NCBI GenBank assembly: GCA_945881865.1 | Contig: CAMCVK010000006.1 | Span: 109,023-173,022, forward strand | DNA from: Fimbriimonas ginsengisoli Gsoil 348 | GTDB taxonomy: Bacteria > Armatimonadota > Fimbriimonadia > Fimbriimonadales > Fimbriimonadaceae | Reading direction: 5' to 3' | Length of the DNA stretch: 64,000 bases | Shown: one piece after another, positions 39,585-46,336 of the stretch | Layout: the number at the start of each line of letters is the position of its first letter | How positions within the stretch are numbered: the first letter of the stretch is position 1 | Notes under the pieces: model-generated | What the model was told of the DNA's origin: nothing | The model's database searches: none | Seen by the model: only the letters and a program-made list of their open reading frames with translations | Position numbers and translations under genes: made by a program

Positions 39585-40258
39585 GACCCGATTGGGACGC
39601 TTACCTAAGAAACCACTTACCGCCGGCAGAAATGAAGGAGATTGCGGAAGCGCTGAAGCGCGACGAGGCACTCCAGCGGGACCTTGACGGTTTTCGTCGG
39701 TTCCGAGACCAGGTTCGTATGGCCGTTTTGGAAGAGCCAGTGCCTGCTGCCCGACTTAAGACCGCACTGGGGCAGGTGCGGGCGGCGGGCGACGCACCAA
39801 AACAGCGGGATCGCCCTCCTCTTCGGCTGGCACTGCTTGTTGCAGCTGCGTCGGTTGTCGTTGCGGCGCTTTACGTTCGAAACTCGTTTGAACACGACCC
39901 GTTCAACTTGGCTCGAAGTCCGGAGGTCGGCGTGTTTTCCGCCAAAACCGAGGCCGAGGGCCTGAAGTGGATTCGCAAAGACGACGCTTACCGGCAGCTA
40001 CCCTCCTTCTCGATCTCAGGCAAAGATGTGAAGTTCTCAGTCGCTCGGATGGGTGAGGACTGGGCGTGTATGGACTACATTCTGGACGGCGAGACAATGC
40101 GGGTGTACATTGCGCCGAACCCGGGTGCGAAGGAGGCGGAACGGCATGGGTCTGGCGCTCAAGGAGTTGCCTGGAGCAAGAACGGCTTCTCCTTCGCGCT
40201 CAAGGGGAAGCTATCCGCCCGGTTGGTCTCGATTTCGGAGCAGATGATCAAAGGCTAG
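39581..40258 (+). CDS. probable membrane-bound anti-sigma factor
   Basis: A 225-residue protein with one membrane helix at about residues 81-100 (LRLALLVAAASVVVAALYV). The cytoplasmic N-terminal 80 residues are helical and charged (MRPDWDAYLRNHLPPAEMKEIAEALKRDEALQ), as in anti-sigma domains, though no zinc motif HxxxCxxC is seen. The outer part (residues 105-225) is beta-rich. The gene overlaps the ECF sigma gene by 4 bp, which is the main support for the role. The outer signal is unknown. Confidence 0.75.
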   Translation: MRPDWDAYLRNHLPPAEMKEIAEALKRDEALQRDLDGFRRFRDQVRMAVLEEPVPAARLKTALGQVRAAGDAPKQRDRPPLRLALLVAAASVVVAALYVRNSFEHDPFNLARSPEVGVFSAKTEAEGLKWIRKDDAYRQLPSFSISGKDVKFSVARMGEDWACMDYILDGETMRVYIAPNPGAKEAERHGSGAQGVAWSKNGFSFALKGKLSARLVSISEQMIKG

Positions 40259-40297
40259 TCCTGACGTGTTGCTAATAAGCCCGTTCGGGTTACCGTT

Positions 40298-40381
40298 GCG
40301 GGTTAAATGCAACGCATGACGCCGGAAACACGAGAAGACGCACGGCGTCGGCTGGCCCGCATTGCCGGCCAAGTCGCCGGG
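40298..40381 (+). repeat. upstream copy of an 84-bp direct repeat
   Basis: Identical base for base to 41454-41537 (shift 1156). It contains the start of csoR and the last 9 bases before its ATG. Identity stops abruptly at both ends. Confidence 0.9.
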
Positions 40382-40432
40382 TTGAGCGTGAAGCCTGAAC
40401 TCTCCAACGCGACACGGACGTGGCCGTCGTGA
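40307..40432 (+). pseudogene. truncated csoR copy
   Basis: ATG 40307 opens 25 codons identical to the N-terminus of the intact CsoR at 41463, ending in AGQVAG. The frame then runs into unrelated sequence for 16 codons and stops at 40430-40432. All three metal ligands are missing, so no working repressor could result. Upstream, AGCCCGTTCGGGTT near 40279-40292 may be part of the original control region. It looks like the leftover 5' end of the gene after a duplication or insertion. Confidence 0.85.
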
Positions 40433-40566
40433 TTGTGACGTTACTGGGGGCGCTCACTATGCTGAGTTGCGCTGGCTTTGTTCTTGGCCTTCAGGCACAA
40501 GAAAAGTATCAAAAGGGATGGATCACGGCATACTCAAAAGGGACGGTTTACATATCATGGATCTGA
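40420..40566 (+). pseudogene. truncated paralog of the 40950 membrane protein
   Basis: GTG 40420 opens a 48-codon frame. Its first 35 residues match the intact protein at 40950 at 31 positions (MAVVIVT, LGALTMLSCAGFVLGLQA), then the sequence diverges and stops, losing the second membrane helix. DNA similarity covers about 40391-40527 against 40921-41057. It overlaps the truncated csoR copy and the next gene by 10 nt. Confidence 0.75.
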
Positions 40567-40868
40567 GTAAGGTGGCACCGGAGCTTGCAGTTGGGTTCCT
40601 TTGGGGGAGCATCATGGCTGCCAACGGTATTTTGCAAAAAACGAAAGGGAATTTTTGGGTTAGGATGTTCATCCCATTGTTCATGGCACTCTCAGGGAAT
40701 GCCTGGGCAGCTTTTGGGTACCTGTTCGTTCTAATGACATTGGAGAGGTCGAAATGGTTTCGACGGGCTTGCCGAAGCCTCGTGCTGAAATGTCCGAAGC
40801 TGTTCACGGAATTAGGCCCAATCCGAACGTGGAAGAATCCCTGGAGGTCGGGCAATCATGGAATCTAG
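40557..40868 (+). CDS. unrecognised small membrane protein
   Basis: A 103-residue frame from ATG 40557: MDLSKVAPELAVGFLWGSIMAANG, then FWVRMFIPLFMALSGNAWAAFGYLFVLMTLE, two hydrophobic segments, and a basic tail rich in Lys and Arg. It sits in the rearranged patch between a truncated and an intact membrane-protein copy and is less G+C-rich than neighbours. No homolog recognised. The open frame begins at 40467, but the earlier part overlaps the truncated copy. Reality is moderate; it may be passenger DNA brought in by the rearrangement. Confidence 0.45.
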   Translation: MDLSKVAPELAVGFLWGSIMAANGILQKTKGNFWVRMFIPLFMALSGNAWAAFGYLFVLMTLERSKWFRRACRSLVLKCPKLFTELGPIRTWKNPWRSGNHGI

Positions 40869-40949
40869 AATGTGCCGATGGTCCGATCCTAAGTTTTTGA
40901 GCCCCGGTGCCCTCAGGGCGAAGCTCGAACGCTCCAACGCAACACCGAG

Positions 40950-41195
40950 GTGGCGGTCGTGATTGTGACGTTCCTGGGGGCGCTCACTATGCTGAGTTGC
41001 GCTGGCTTTGTTCTGGGCCTTCAGGCGCGGGAAAAGGATCAAAAAGGGCGGATCAAGGTAACCCTTCTTGCGCTCATTGTCACCACATTTACTTGGGCGC
41101 TTTTCATACCCACCGCGATTCGAATTCAGCAGTTAGAGATGTTGCTATTGGAGAAGGAATTCCTGGCTGGAAGGAAGTTCGCGGACCCGAAGTAA
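40950..41195 (+). CDS. small two-helix membrane protein
   Basis: An 81-residue protein from GTG 40950. Two membrane helices are visible: VVIVTFLGALTMLSCAGFVLG and VTLLALIVTTFTWALFIPTAI, with a basic loop (REKDQKGRIK) between, then a charged tail. No function recognised. A truncated copy precedes it at 40420, which shows that this segment has been duplicated. It is not obviously linked to the csoR-rhaB genes downstream. The start codon is supported by the shared reading frame of both copies. Confidence 0.6.
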   Translation: MAVVIVTFLGALTMLSCAGFVLGLQAREKDQKGRIKVTLLALIVTTFTWALFIPTAIRIQQLEMLLLEKEFLAGRKFADPK

Positions 41196-41276
41196 TCGTT
41201 GCCCGTCGCGGGCCCTTTCGGCTACGTTTGCCGCCGTCGCCTCGTTCGCACGATCGACTTGATCTCGTGAATCTGG

Positions 41277-41433
41277 TTTTGGAGTGCGGTGGCTCTGCCA
41301 CCGCTTTGGGTCTCGGCGGCTCTGCCGCCGTGCTTCTGCACCTCAAACAACCGCACGATACGGCGGCAGAGCCGCCTCTTTGTAAAAGCTCCGAGTTGCG
41401 TTAAAGCGGTGGCAGAGCCACCGCACTCCAAAA
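41277..41433. repeat. nested inverted-repeat element (MITE/REP-like)
   Basis: A 157-bp element with perfect 31-bp terminal inverted repeats (41277-41307 and 41403-41433). Each end is itself a hairpin: GCGGTGGC-TCT-GCCACCGC. Inside lie a second inverted pair, 41315-41329 (GGCGGC-TCT-GCCGCC) and 41362-41376. No coding capacity is seen. The arrangement resembles non-autonomous mobile elements or REP clusters moved by a transposase elsewhere. Confidence 0.75.
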
Positions 41434-41453
41434 AGTGGAGTCGTGACCTGCGG

Positions 41454-41537
41454 GCGGGTTAAATGCAACGCATGACGCCGGAAACACGAGAAGACGCACG
41501 GCGTCGGCTGGCCCGCATTGCCGGCCAAGTCGCCGGG
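41454..41537 (+). repeat. downstream copy of the 84-bp direct repeat
   Basis: Identical to 40298-40381. It covers the 5' end of the intact csoR gene and begins 20 bp after the nested inverted-repeat element, so the intact gene has lost its original upstream region. Confidence 0.9.
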
Positions 41538-41759
41538 CTGCAAAAAATGGTCGAAAGCGAGCGGTATTGCGTGGATGTGATCACGCAAGTCGCCGCCCTC
41601 CGCGCCGCGCTCGACCAGTTCGGCCTGCTGATGGTTTCTAGCCACGTGGAAGACTGCATCTACGGTGCGGGCGAGGACGACGACCACAAGCACGAGTTCC
41701 ACGACAAAAATGCCCGCGTGGCGGAGTTACGCACGACCCTCAATCGTTTTCTAAAGTAG
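41463..41759 (+). CDS. csoR: CsoR-family metal-sensing repressor
   Basis: A 98-residue all-helical repressor. The Cu(I) ligand set is complete and in the classical positions: Cys36 (RYCVDV), His61 and Cys65 (SSHVEDC), with Tyr35 beside the first Cys. LARIAGQVAGLQKMVESERYC and ITQVAALRAALDQFGLLMVSSHVE are family signature stretches. CsoR releases DNA when copper binds, turning on export or buffering genes. An extra acidic/His segment (DDDHKHEFHD) follows the fold. The copper exporter is not in the window. It lies 7 bp before rhaB and may be co-transcribed. Its promoter region appears replaced by the adjacent repeat element. Confidence 0.92.
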   Translation: MQRMTPETREDARRRLARIAGQVAGLQKMVESERYCVDVITQVAALRAALDQFGLLMVSSHVEDCIYGAGEDDDHKHEFHDKNARVAELRTTLNRFLK

Positions 41760-41766
41760 AGGAACC

Positions 41767-43089
41767 ATGGCAAAAGGCGCAATCGCAGTTGATTTCGGGG
41801 CGAGTTCCGCCCGCTTTGCGGCGGGAACGCTGGAGGACGGCGTTATTCGCTACGAAATCGTGCGGCAAGAAGCGCACCACGCCCGGGAGCACGAGGGCCA
41901 CCAAGTTTGGGACATCGATCGGCTGATCGCCTTCACGAAGTCGGCGGCGGAGTACGGCACGGCTCACTTTACGTCGGCGACGGTAGGCGTCGACTCGTGG
42001 GGCGTGGACCACGGCTTTATCGACCATTCGGGCGACCTCATCAGCCCGCCGGTTTGCTACCGCGACGCCTCGCACACCCGGATGTTTGAAGCGCTCGCCG
42101 GGCACCGCGCCGACCTTTTCCAGCAGACCGGCATCCAGCATCAGCCGTTCAACACGATCTACCAGTTGGCGGCTCGACGGGCCGAAAACCCGAACTTGCC
42201 GGACGAAGCTGCACGCTGGCTGATTCTGCCGGACCTCATCGGCTACCTCCTGACGCGTCAGGCGCAGTACGAAATCACCCAGGCCTCGACCACGCAGCTG
42301 ATGGCGACCGACGCGACGTGGTGCCCGGCGGCCTTTGAGCTTTGCGGCTGGCCGATCCCCGACCTGGGGCCCACTTTGCCAGGATTCCAGGGCGGGTACG
42401 TCGCGCCGAACGTCCGGCTTGCCGTCGTGGGCAGCCACGACACGGCTTCGGCGGTGTTCGGGTTGGAGCCGCTCGCGGAGGATACAGTTTTCCTCAACGT
42501 TGGCACGTGGTCCTTGCTTGGGTGCGTTTTGGATTCGCCGAACGTGTCGCCGGAGGCCGCGCAAGGCAACTTTACGAACGAGCGATGCGTGGATGGCCGG
42601 GTTCGGTTTTTGAAGAACGTCGCCGGATTTTGGGTGATCAATCGGCTGCACCAGGAGCTTCCGGGCGTTCCGGAGCGGGTGGCCGACTGGCTTGCCGGGG
42701 CGGATCTCAACGAAACGCGTCGGCTTGACCTGGATGCCGCCGGCCTGTTTGCGCCGGAGAGCATGCTGGCGGCGGCGCACGAGCAGATTGAAGGGGCAGA
42801 GCCAACCACCGCCGAGTGGGGGGGAATCGCGCTGCATAGTTTGGTGGATGCTCTGGCCGGGCTTCCCGTGGAACTCGGCCGCATCACCGGTCGGCGATTC
42901 ACGAAGATCCGGGTGGGCGGCGGCGGCTCGCGTAGCGAGGCGTTTCGCGAGCTTCTGGCCCAGCAGAGCGGCTTGGCGGTCGAGGTCGGCACGGTTGAGG
43001 CTTCGGTCCTGGGCAACCTCGCCCTTCAGTTCGTGGCGCAGGGTGCGTTGACCCTAGAGGAAGCCCGCGCGGTGGTCGCTCGGTCCTAG
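41767..43089 (+). CDS. rhaB: rhamnulokinase-like FGGY sugar kinase
   Basis: A 440-residue kinase of the FGGY family that best fits rhamnulokinase, phosphorylating L-rhamnulose. The N-terminal ATP-domain motif is AVDFGASSARFAAG; the substrate side has VGVDSWGVDHGFIDHSG and SPPVCYRDASHTRM, typical of RhaB; the C-terminal part has GSHDTASAV, FLNVGTWSLLG and FTKIRVGGGGSRSEAFRELLAQQSG. A good ribosome site (AGAGGAA) precedes ATG 41767, 7 bp after csoR. Other rhamnose genes are absent here. Symbol is by resemblance; related fuculokinase-type enzymes cannot be fully excluded. Confidence 0.85.
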   Translation: MAKGAIAVDFGASSARFAAGTLEDGVIRYEIVRQEAHHAREHEGHQVWDIDRLIAFTKSAAEYGTAHFTSATVGVDSWGVDHGFIDHSGDLISPPVCYRDASHTRMFEALAGHRADLFQQTGIQHQPFNTIYQLAARRAENPNLPDEAARWLILPDLIGYLLTRQAQYEITQASTTQLMATDATWCPAAFELCGWPIPDLGPTLPGFQGGYVAPNVRLAVVGSHDTASAVFGLEPLAEDTVFLNVGTWSLLGCVLDSPNVSPEAAQGNFTNERCVDGRVRFLKNVAGFWVINRLHQELPGVPERVADWLAGADLNETRRLDLDAAGLFAPESMLAAAHEQIEGAEPTTAEWGGIALHSLVDALAGLPVELGRITGRRFTKIRVGGGGSRSEAFRELLAQQSGLAVEVGTVEASVLGNLALQFVAQGALTLEEARAVVARS

Positions 43090-43092
43090 CCA

Positions 43093-43126
43093 CGCATCAT
43101 GATGCGTCGAATACATAATGTATGAT
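43093..43126. promoter_or_regulatory. vapBC operator/promoter palindromes
   Basis: CGCATCATGATGCG (43093-43106) is a perfect palindrome; ATACAT-A-ATGTAT (43111-43123) is a second perfect one. A TATGAT -10 box (43121-43126) overlaps the second and lies 6 nt before ATG 43133, as expected for an autoregulated toxin-antitoxin operon. Confidence 0.6.
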
Positions 43127-43132
43127 GCATTC

Positions 43133-43417
43133 ATGAGAATGACGTACACCCCGGAGGCCGATTTGGAGGGCAGGCTGAATGACCTCGTCCGGTCGTCAGG
43201 TCGGTCGATGAATAGCATCCTTAACGAGTTGGTTCGAAAAGGTCTCAACGGAAGCGAGTCGCCAACGGCGGAATCACCGTTCGTTGTGCGTCCTTTTCCG
43301 GGTGGACTCCGGCCTGGGATCGATCCGGAACGGTTGGGCGACTATTTGGATGACTTGGATGCGGAGGAATTTATCCGAGTTTCGAATCAGCGAGACTTGA
43401 CCGGGGCAAGTAGTTGA
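43133..43417 (+). CDS. ribbon-helix-helix antitoxin (VapB-like)
   Basis: A 94-residue protein from ATG 43133; an in-frame ATG at 43118 would add five residues, but the first lies behind TATGAT by 6 nt. The N-terminal half MTYTPEADLEGRLNDLVRSSGRSMNSILNELVRKGL is a ribbon-helix-helix DNA-binding unit. The C-terminal half is acidic (RLGDYLDDLDAEEF), as expected for the part that covers a toxin. Its TGA overlaps the toxin start by 4 bp. Upstream palindromes probably serve as its operator. Confidence 0.8.
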   Translation: MRMTYTPEADLEGRLNDLVRSSGRSMNSILNELVRKGLNGSESPTAESPFVVRPFPGGLRPGIDPERLGDYLDDLDAEEFIRVSNQRDLTGASS

Positions 43418-43848
43418 TCGTTCCAGATGTGAATCTGCTCGTCTATGCTTACACGCAACAAGACGCCCGGCACGAGGCCGCGCTCGACTGGTGGGAGGGC
43501 GTGCTGAACGGCAAGGAGCTCGTCGGGCTGCCGTGGATGGTGACGTTCGGATTTCTTCGGCTGCGAACGAACCCTAGGATTTGCGCGCATCCTGCGCCGA
43601 TGGAAGCGGCGCTTCGGGTTGTCGAAGAATGGCACGAAAGATCCTTGACCATCAGCCTGGAGCCTGGAATGCGCCACCTCGAAATCGTGCGCGGTCTGCT
43701 TCTCACTTCCGAAGGTGGCAGCAACCTGGTCAACGACGCGCACCTGGCCGCGCTCGCCATCGAACACCGCGCCACCTTGTTCACCCACGACCGAGATTTC
43801 GACCGATTCTCCGGTCTTAAAGTCGCGTACCCACTTCGGAAGCGCTGA
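43414..43848 (+). CDS. PIN-domain ribonuclease toxin (VapC family)
   Basis: A 144-residue PIN-domain protein, expected to cut RNA using Mg2+ or Mn2+. Acidic residues typical of the active site are visible: Asp5 in IVPDVNLLVYAY, Asp108 in NLVNDAHLAALAIEH, and Asp126/Asp128 in TLFTHDRDFDRF. LPWMVTFGFLRLRTNPRI places it in the VapC group whose members carry GFLRL. The start is TTG, overlapping the antitoxin stop by 4 bp (TTGA), so the antitoxin is made first. Probably a working toxin-antitoxin pair. The target RNA is unknown. Confidence 0.88.
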   Translation: MIVPDVNLLVYAYTQQDARHEAALDWWEGVLNGKELVGLPWMVTFGFLRLRTNPRICAHPAPMEAALRVVEEWHERSLTISLEPGMRHLEIVRGLLLTSEGGSNLVNDAHLAALAIEHRATLFTHDRDFDRFSGLKVAYPLRKR

Positions 43849-43869
43849 ATGCTGTCAAACTAGGTATCC

Positions 43870-44802
43870 GTGAGCGCAAGCGACGCAACCGGCATCTTTA
43901 TCAACGAGACCCACACCTCGGCCGCCATCTGGCAGTATCGCGTGGAGCGAATGATCCTCGAGGGGAAAACGCAGTATCAGACCTACCAAATCTGCGATAT
44001 CCCGCGGTTCGGAAAGAGCCTGTTCCTCGACTACAACATCCAGACTTCCATCCTGGACGAATACATTTTTCACGAGTGCATGACGCAGCCAGCGATGACG
44101 CTGCACCCGAACCCGAAGCGGGTGGTGGTTTGCGGCGGCGGCGAAGGTGCAACCCTTCGCGAGGCCCTGGCCCACAACACCGTCGAGGAGGCCATCATGG
44201 TCGATATCGACGAAGAGCTCGTCGATATGGTGAAGGTCCACATGCCCGAGTGGCATCAGGGAGCTTTCGAGGACAGCCGAACGACTCTGCTTCACACCGA
44301 CGCACGGGGTTGGCTCGCCGACCATAAGGGCGCGAACTTCGACGTCATCCTGAGCGACCTGCCAAACCCACATGAGGACGGTCCCGGCCAGTTCTTGTTC
44401 ACGAAGGAGTACTTCCAAATCGCCGCCGACGCCATGGGCGAAGATGGCGTGTTCGCGATGCAAGCGGGCTCGGCAAACGAGAACTACCCGGCATGCATGG
44501 CCAGCTGCATCAAGACGCTGGAGAGCATGAGCGAGGTTTTCCCGCATGTTGCGGGCTACTACGGCATCGTCTCCACGTTCTTCCAGCCGTGGGGATTCGT
44601 GCTCGCAAGCAAAAAGCACGACCCATTGGCCCTAACCGCCGAAGAAATCGTGCGCCGGCACGCCGCGCGCGGCGTCATGAATCGCTATTACACGGGCCGG
44701 TTCCACCAGGCCTGCTTCACGCTGCCGGAGTATCTGCTTCGGGCCGTGGAGACCGAGGGCCGCATCCTCACCGATGCCGACCCGTTCGTTTGGGACGCCT
44801 AG
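43870..44802 (+). CDS. speE: polyamine aminopropyltransferase (spermidine synthase family)
   Basis: Transfers an aminopropyl group from decarboxylated SAM to a diamine or agmatine. The 310-residue chain has the SAM-binding GGGEGATLRE (89-98) and MVDIDEELVDMVK. The gate-loop region, normally DSTDPVGPA in SpeE, reads SDLPNPHEDGPGQFLF, closer to enzymes with other acceptors, so agmatine or a larger amine may be used. HECMTQPAMTLHPNPKRVVVC and YYGIVSTFFQPWGFVLASKK are also family features. GTG start. No adjacent S-adenosylmethionine decarboxylase. A small unknown gene follows on the same strand. Confidence 0.88.
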   Translation: MSASDATGIFINETHTSAAIWQYRVERMILEGKTQYQTYQICDIPRFGKSLFLDYNIQTSILDEYIFHECMTQPAMTLHPNPKRVVVCGGGEGATLREALAHNTVEEAIMVDIDEELVDMVKVHMPEWHQGAFEDSRTTLLHTDARGWLADHKGANFDVILSDLPNPHEDGPGQFLFTKEYFQIAADAMGEDGVFAMQAGSANENYPACMASCIKTLESMSEVFPHVAGYYGIVSTFFQPWGFVLASKKHDPLALTAEEIVRRHAARGVMNRYYTGRFHQACFTLPEYLLRAVETEGRILTDADPFVWDA

Positions 44803-44830
44803 GCGTCAAGGGAATAGGAGAAAGCAAACA

Positions 44831-45127
44831 ATGATGTTTCGCAAATTGTATTGGGTTGTCGAGCACGTGCACCAAGACGGCACGTCGAGCGTTCGAGGCG
44901 TGTATACGTCGATCCCAGATCTGGTCGATTGCGGTCTTGCCGGGGTGACCGGGGCGGTACGCCTCACGCTCACCAAGCTCGATAGCAATCAGCCGCCCAT
45001 CGGGCTGTGGGGGTCGCCAAGTTTTGAAGGCATCCACGACGAACTACAACCTTACGTGGATGCGGACGACTTTTCCGATGACCACCGGCACTACCTGATG
45101 TCGGCACTTACTGCGAGATTGGGCTAA
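44831..45127 (+). CDS. unrecognised small protein
   Basis: A 98-residue protein with a good ribosome site (AGGAG, 9-10 nt before ATG 44831). It begins MMFRKLYWVVEHVHQDGTSSVRGVYTSIPDLVDCGL and looks like a small cytoplasmic alpha/beta protein without membrane helix or signal peptide. No function recognised. It follows speE by 28 bp and may be co-transcribed. A strong terminator overlaps its last codons. Confidence 0.65.
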   Translation: MMFRKLYWVVEHVHQDGTSSVRGVYTSIPDLVDCGLAGVTGAVRLTLTKLDSNQPPIGLWGSPSFEGIHDELQPYVDADDFSDDHRHYLMSALTARLG

Positions 45128-45145
45128 GAGCCCAATCTCGCTTTT
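45113..45145 (+). terminator. rho-independent terminator after the 44831 gene
   Basis: A 13-bp perfect stem (45113-45125 with 45129-45141), a 3-nt loop and TTTT. It overlaps the final codons and stop of the small gene; being nearly symmetric it may also serve the convergent gene. Confidence 0.85.
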
Positions 45146-45153
45146 CGCCGTCC

Positions 45154-46176
45154 TTACTGTTGCGGAGCGGCGGGGGCAGCGGGGGCGGCTTCGGCTTCCT
45201 TCAGGCTGTCGAACGCTCGCTTCCAAGGATCCTTGAGGTAGGCAAGCTTGACGTCGATCTTGGCGCCCTTCAGGCGGTCCTGCAGCGACTTGTTTAGGTC
45301 GTTGGCCTGGGTTCCGCGCGTCTCGGCGAGCTGGCGTCGAACGGCTTCCTTCAGGGTTTCGTCGATCGCGATCTTGGTGGCGCCGGTCTTGTTCTGCAGG
45401 AAGAATTTGACAGAGTTGTTGCCGTCTTTGATCCACTCGCTCTGTCCGCCGACTTTGAGCTTGTTGGCGATCTCCTTCACGCGATCGGGCAGCTGGTCGA
45501 CGATCTTGGCCGGGTAGGCGCCGCTGTTGGTGCGGGCGTCCGGAATCGTGCTGTAGCGGGCGGCAACGGCAGGGAACTGCTGTCCGGCCTTTAGGTCCTG
45601 GTCGGCCGAGGCCTTATCCTTGTCCGTCTTGACGACGAGCCAGTAAAGGTCAACCTTTGCCGGGGTGAGGAACTGCTCGGGGTTGGCCTTGATGTAGGCA
45701 TCGACATCGGCAGCGGTAACGGTGATTCCCTTCGTCAGGGTGTTAAATCGGGCGAGGTCCAAGGCAAGGTCCTGGTTGATCTCTTCAAGCGAGAGCCCGC
45801 TCGTGGTCAGCGTCTTGACAAAGTTCGGATTCCGCTTCGTTTGGAAGTCGAGTTCCTTCTTGATGTCGGCGTCTTTCGGCGCGACGCCCTGGTCTTTGGC
45901 CAACTGCATTAGGAGCTTGCGGTTTACGAGGTCGCGCATGCCTTGCAGGGCGAGCGAGCCGGCAACCTGAAGCTCGGTTGGGCCGTTGGGCGTGAGGACC
46001 TGAACCGATCGCTTTCGGGCGAGGTAGTTATTGAACTCACCCATGCTGATCGGGTCGTCGTTCACCACGGCAAGAAGGCTTCCGCCGCTTGCTGCTGCCG
46101 CTCCGCCACCGCCGCCATTACATCCCGCCAGGGCAACTAGCGTCGCCGGAATAATCGTCCAAATCCATCTCTTCAC
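45154..46176 (-). CDS. SurA/PrsA-like lipoprotein foldase
   Basis: A 340-residue lipoprotein from GTG 46176; this gives MKRWIWTIIPATLVALAGC with lipobox Cys19 and a GGAG site 11 nt upstream. An in-frame ATG at 46197 would add seven residues. A Gly/Ala-rich linker follows the lipid site. The body resembles SurA/PrsA: VVNDDPISMGEFNNYLARKR, MRDLVNRKLLMQLAKDQGV and an ITVTAADVDAYIKANPEQFLTPAKVDLYWLVV start of a parvulin-like domain, with a weak isomerase core. It probably aids folding of exported proteins. The C-terminus ends in a Pro/Ala-rich stretch. Confidence 0.8.
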   Translation of the reverse strand: MKRWIWTIIPATLVALAGCNGGGGGAAAASGGSLLAVVNDDPISMGEFNNYLARKRSVQVLTPNGPTELQVAGSLALQGMRDLVNRKLLMQLAKDQGVAPKDADIKKELDFQTKRNPNFVKTLTTSGLSLEEINQDLALDLARFNTLTKGITVTAADVDAYIKANPEQFLTPAKVDLYWLVVKTDKDKASADQDLKAGQQFPAVAARYSTIPDARTNSGAYPAKIVDQLPDRVKEIANKLKVGGQSEWIKDGNNSVKFFLQNKTGATKIAIDETLKEAVRRQLAETRGTQANDLNKSLQDRLKGAKIDVKLAYLKDPWKRAFDSLKEAEAAPAAPAAPQQ

Positions 46177-46227
46177 AGGTTTAAATTCTCCATTCATGTC
46201 GTTCGATCCGCCACGCGGCTAAACGCT

Positions 46228-46267
46228 ATCGGCTTAGAGATGTGACGCTTCACATCTCTAAGCCGAT
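46228..46267. terminator. perfect 18-bp hairpin between sigma and foldase genes
   Basis: 46228-46245 pairs perfectly with 46250-46267, loop 4 nt. No T-run follows on the minus strand, where both flanking genes lie. It could end the sigma transcript or act in the leader of the foldase gene. Confidence 0.6.
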
Positions 46268-46336
46268 GCATAGGTTACAACATCAACCCTGGCTGTAGCG
46301 TGCCGCTAGTAACGTCACGCGTTTGTGGCTGTCTGC

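Noticed and set aside
40279..40292. CCCG-TT-CGGG hairpin after the anti-sigma gene as terminator
   Set aside because: Only 4-6 pairs, 2-nt loop and no T-run; may rather be a remnant of csoR control sequence.
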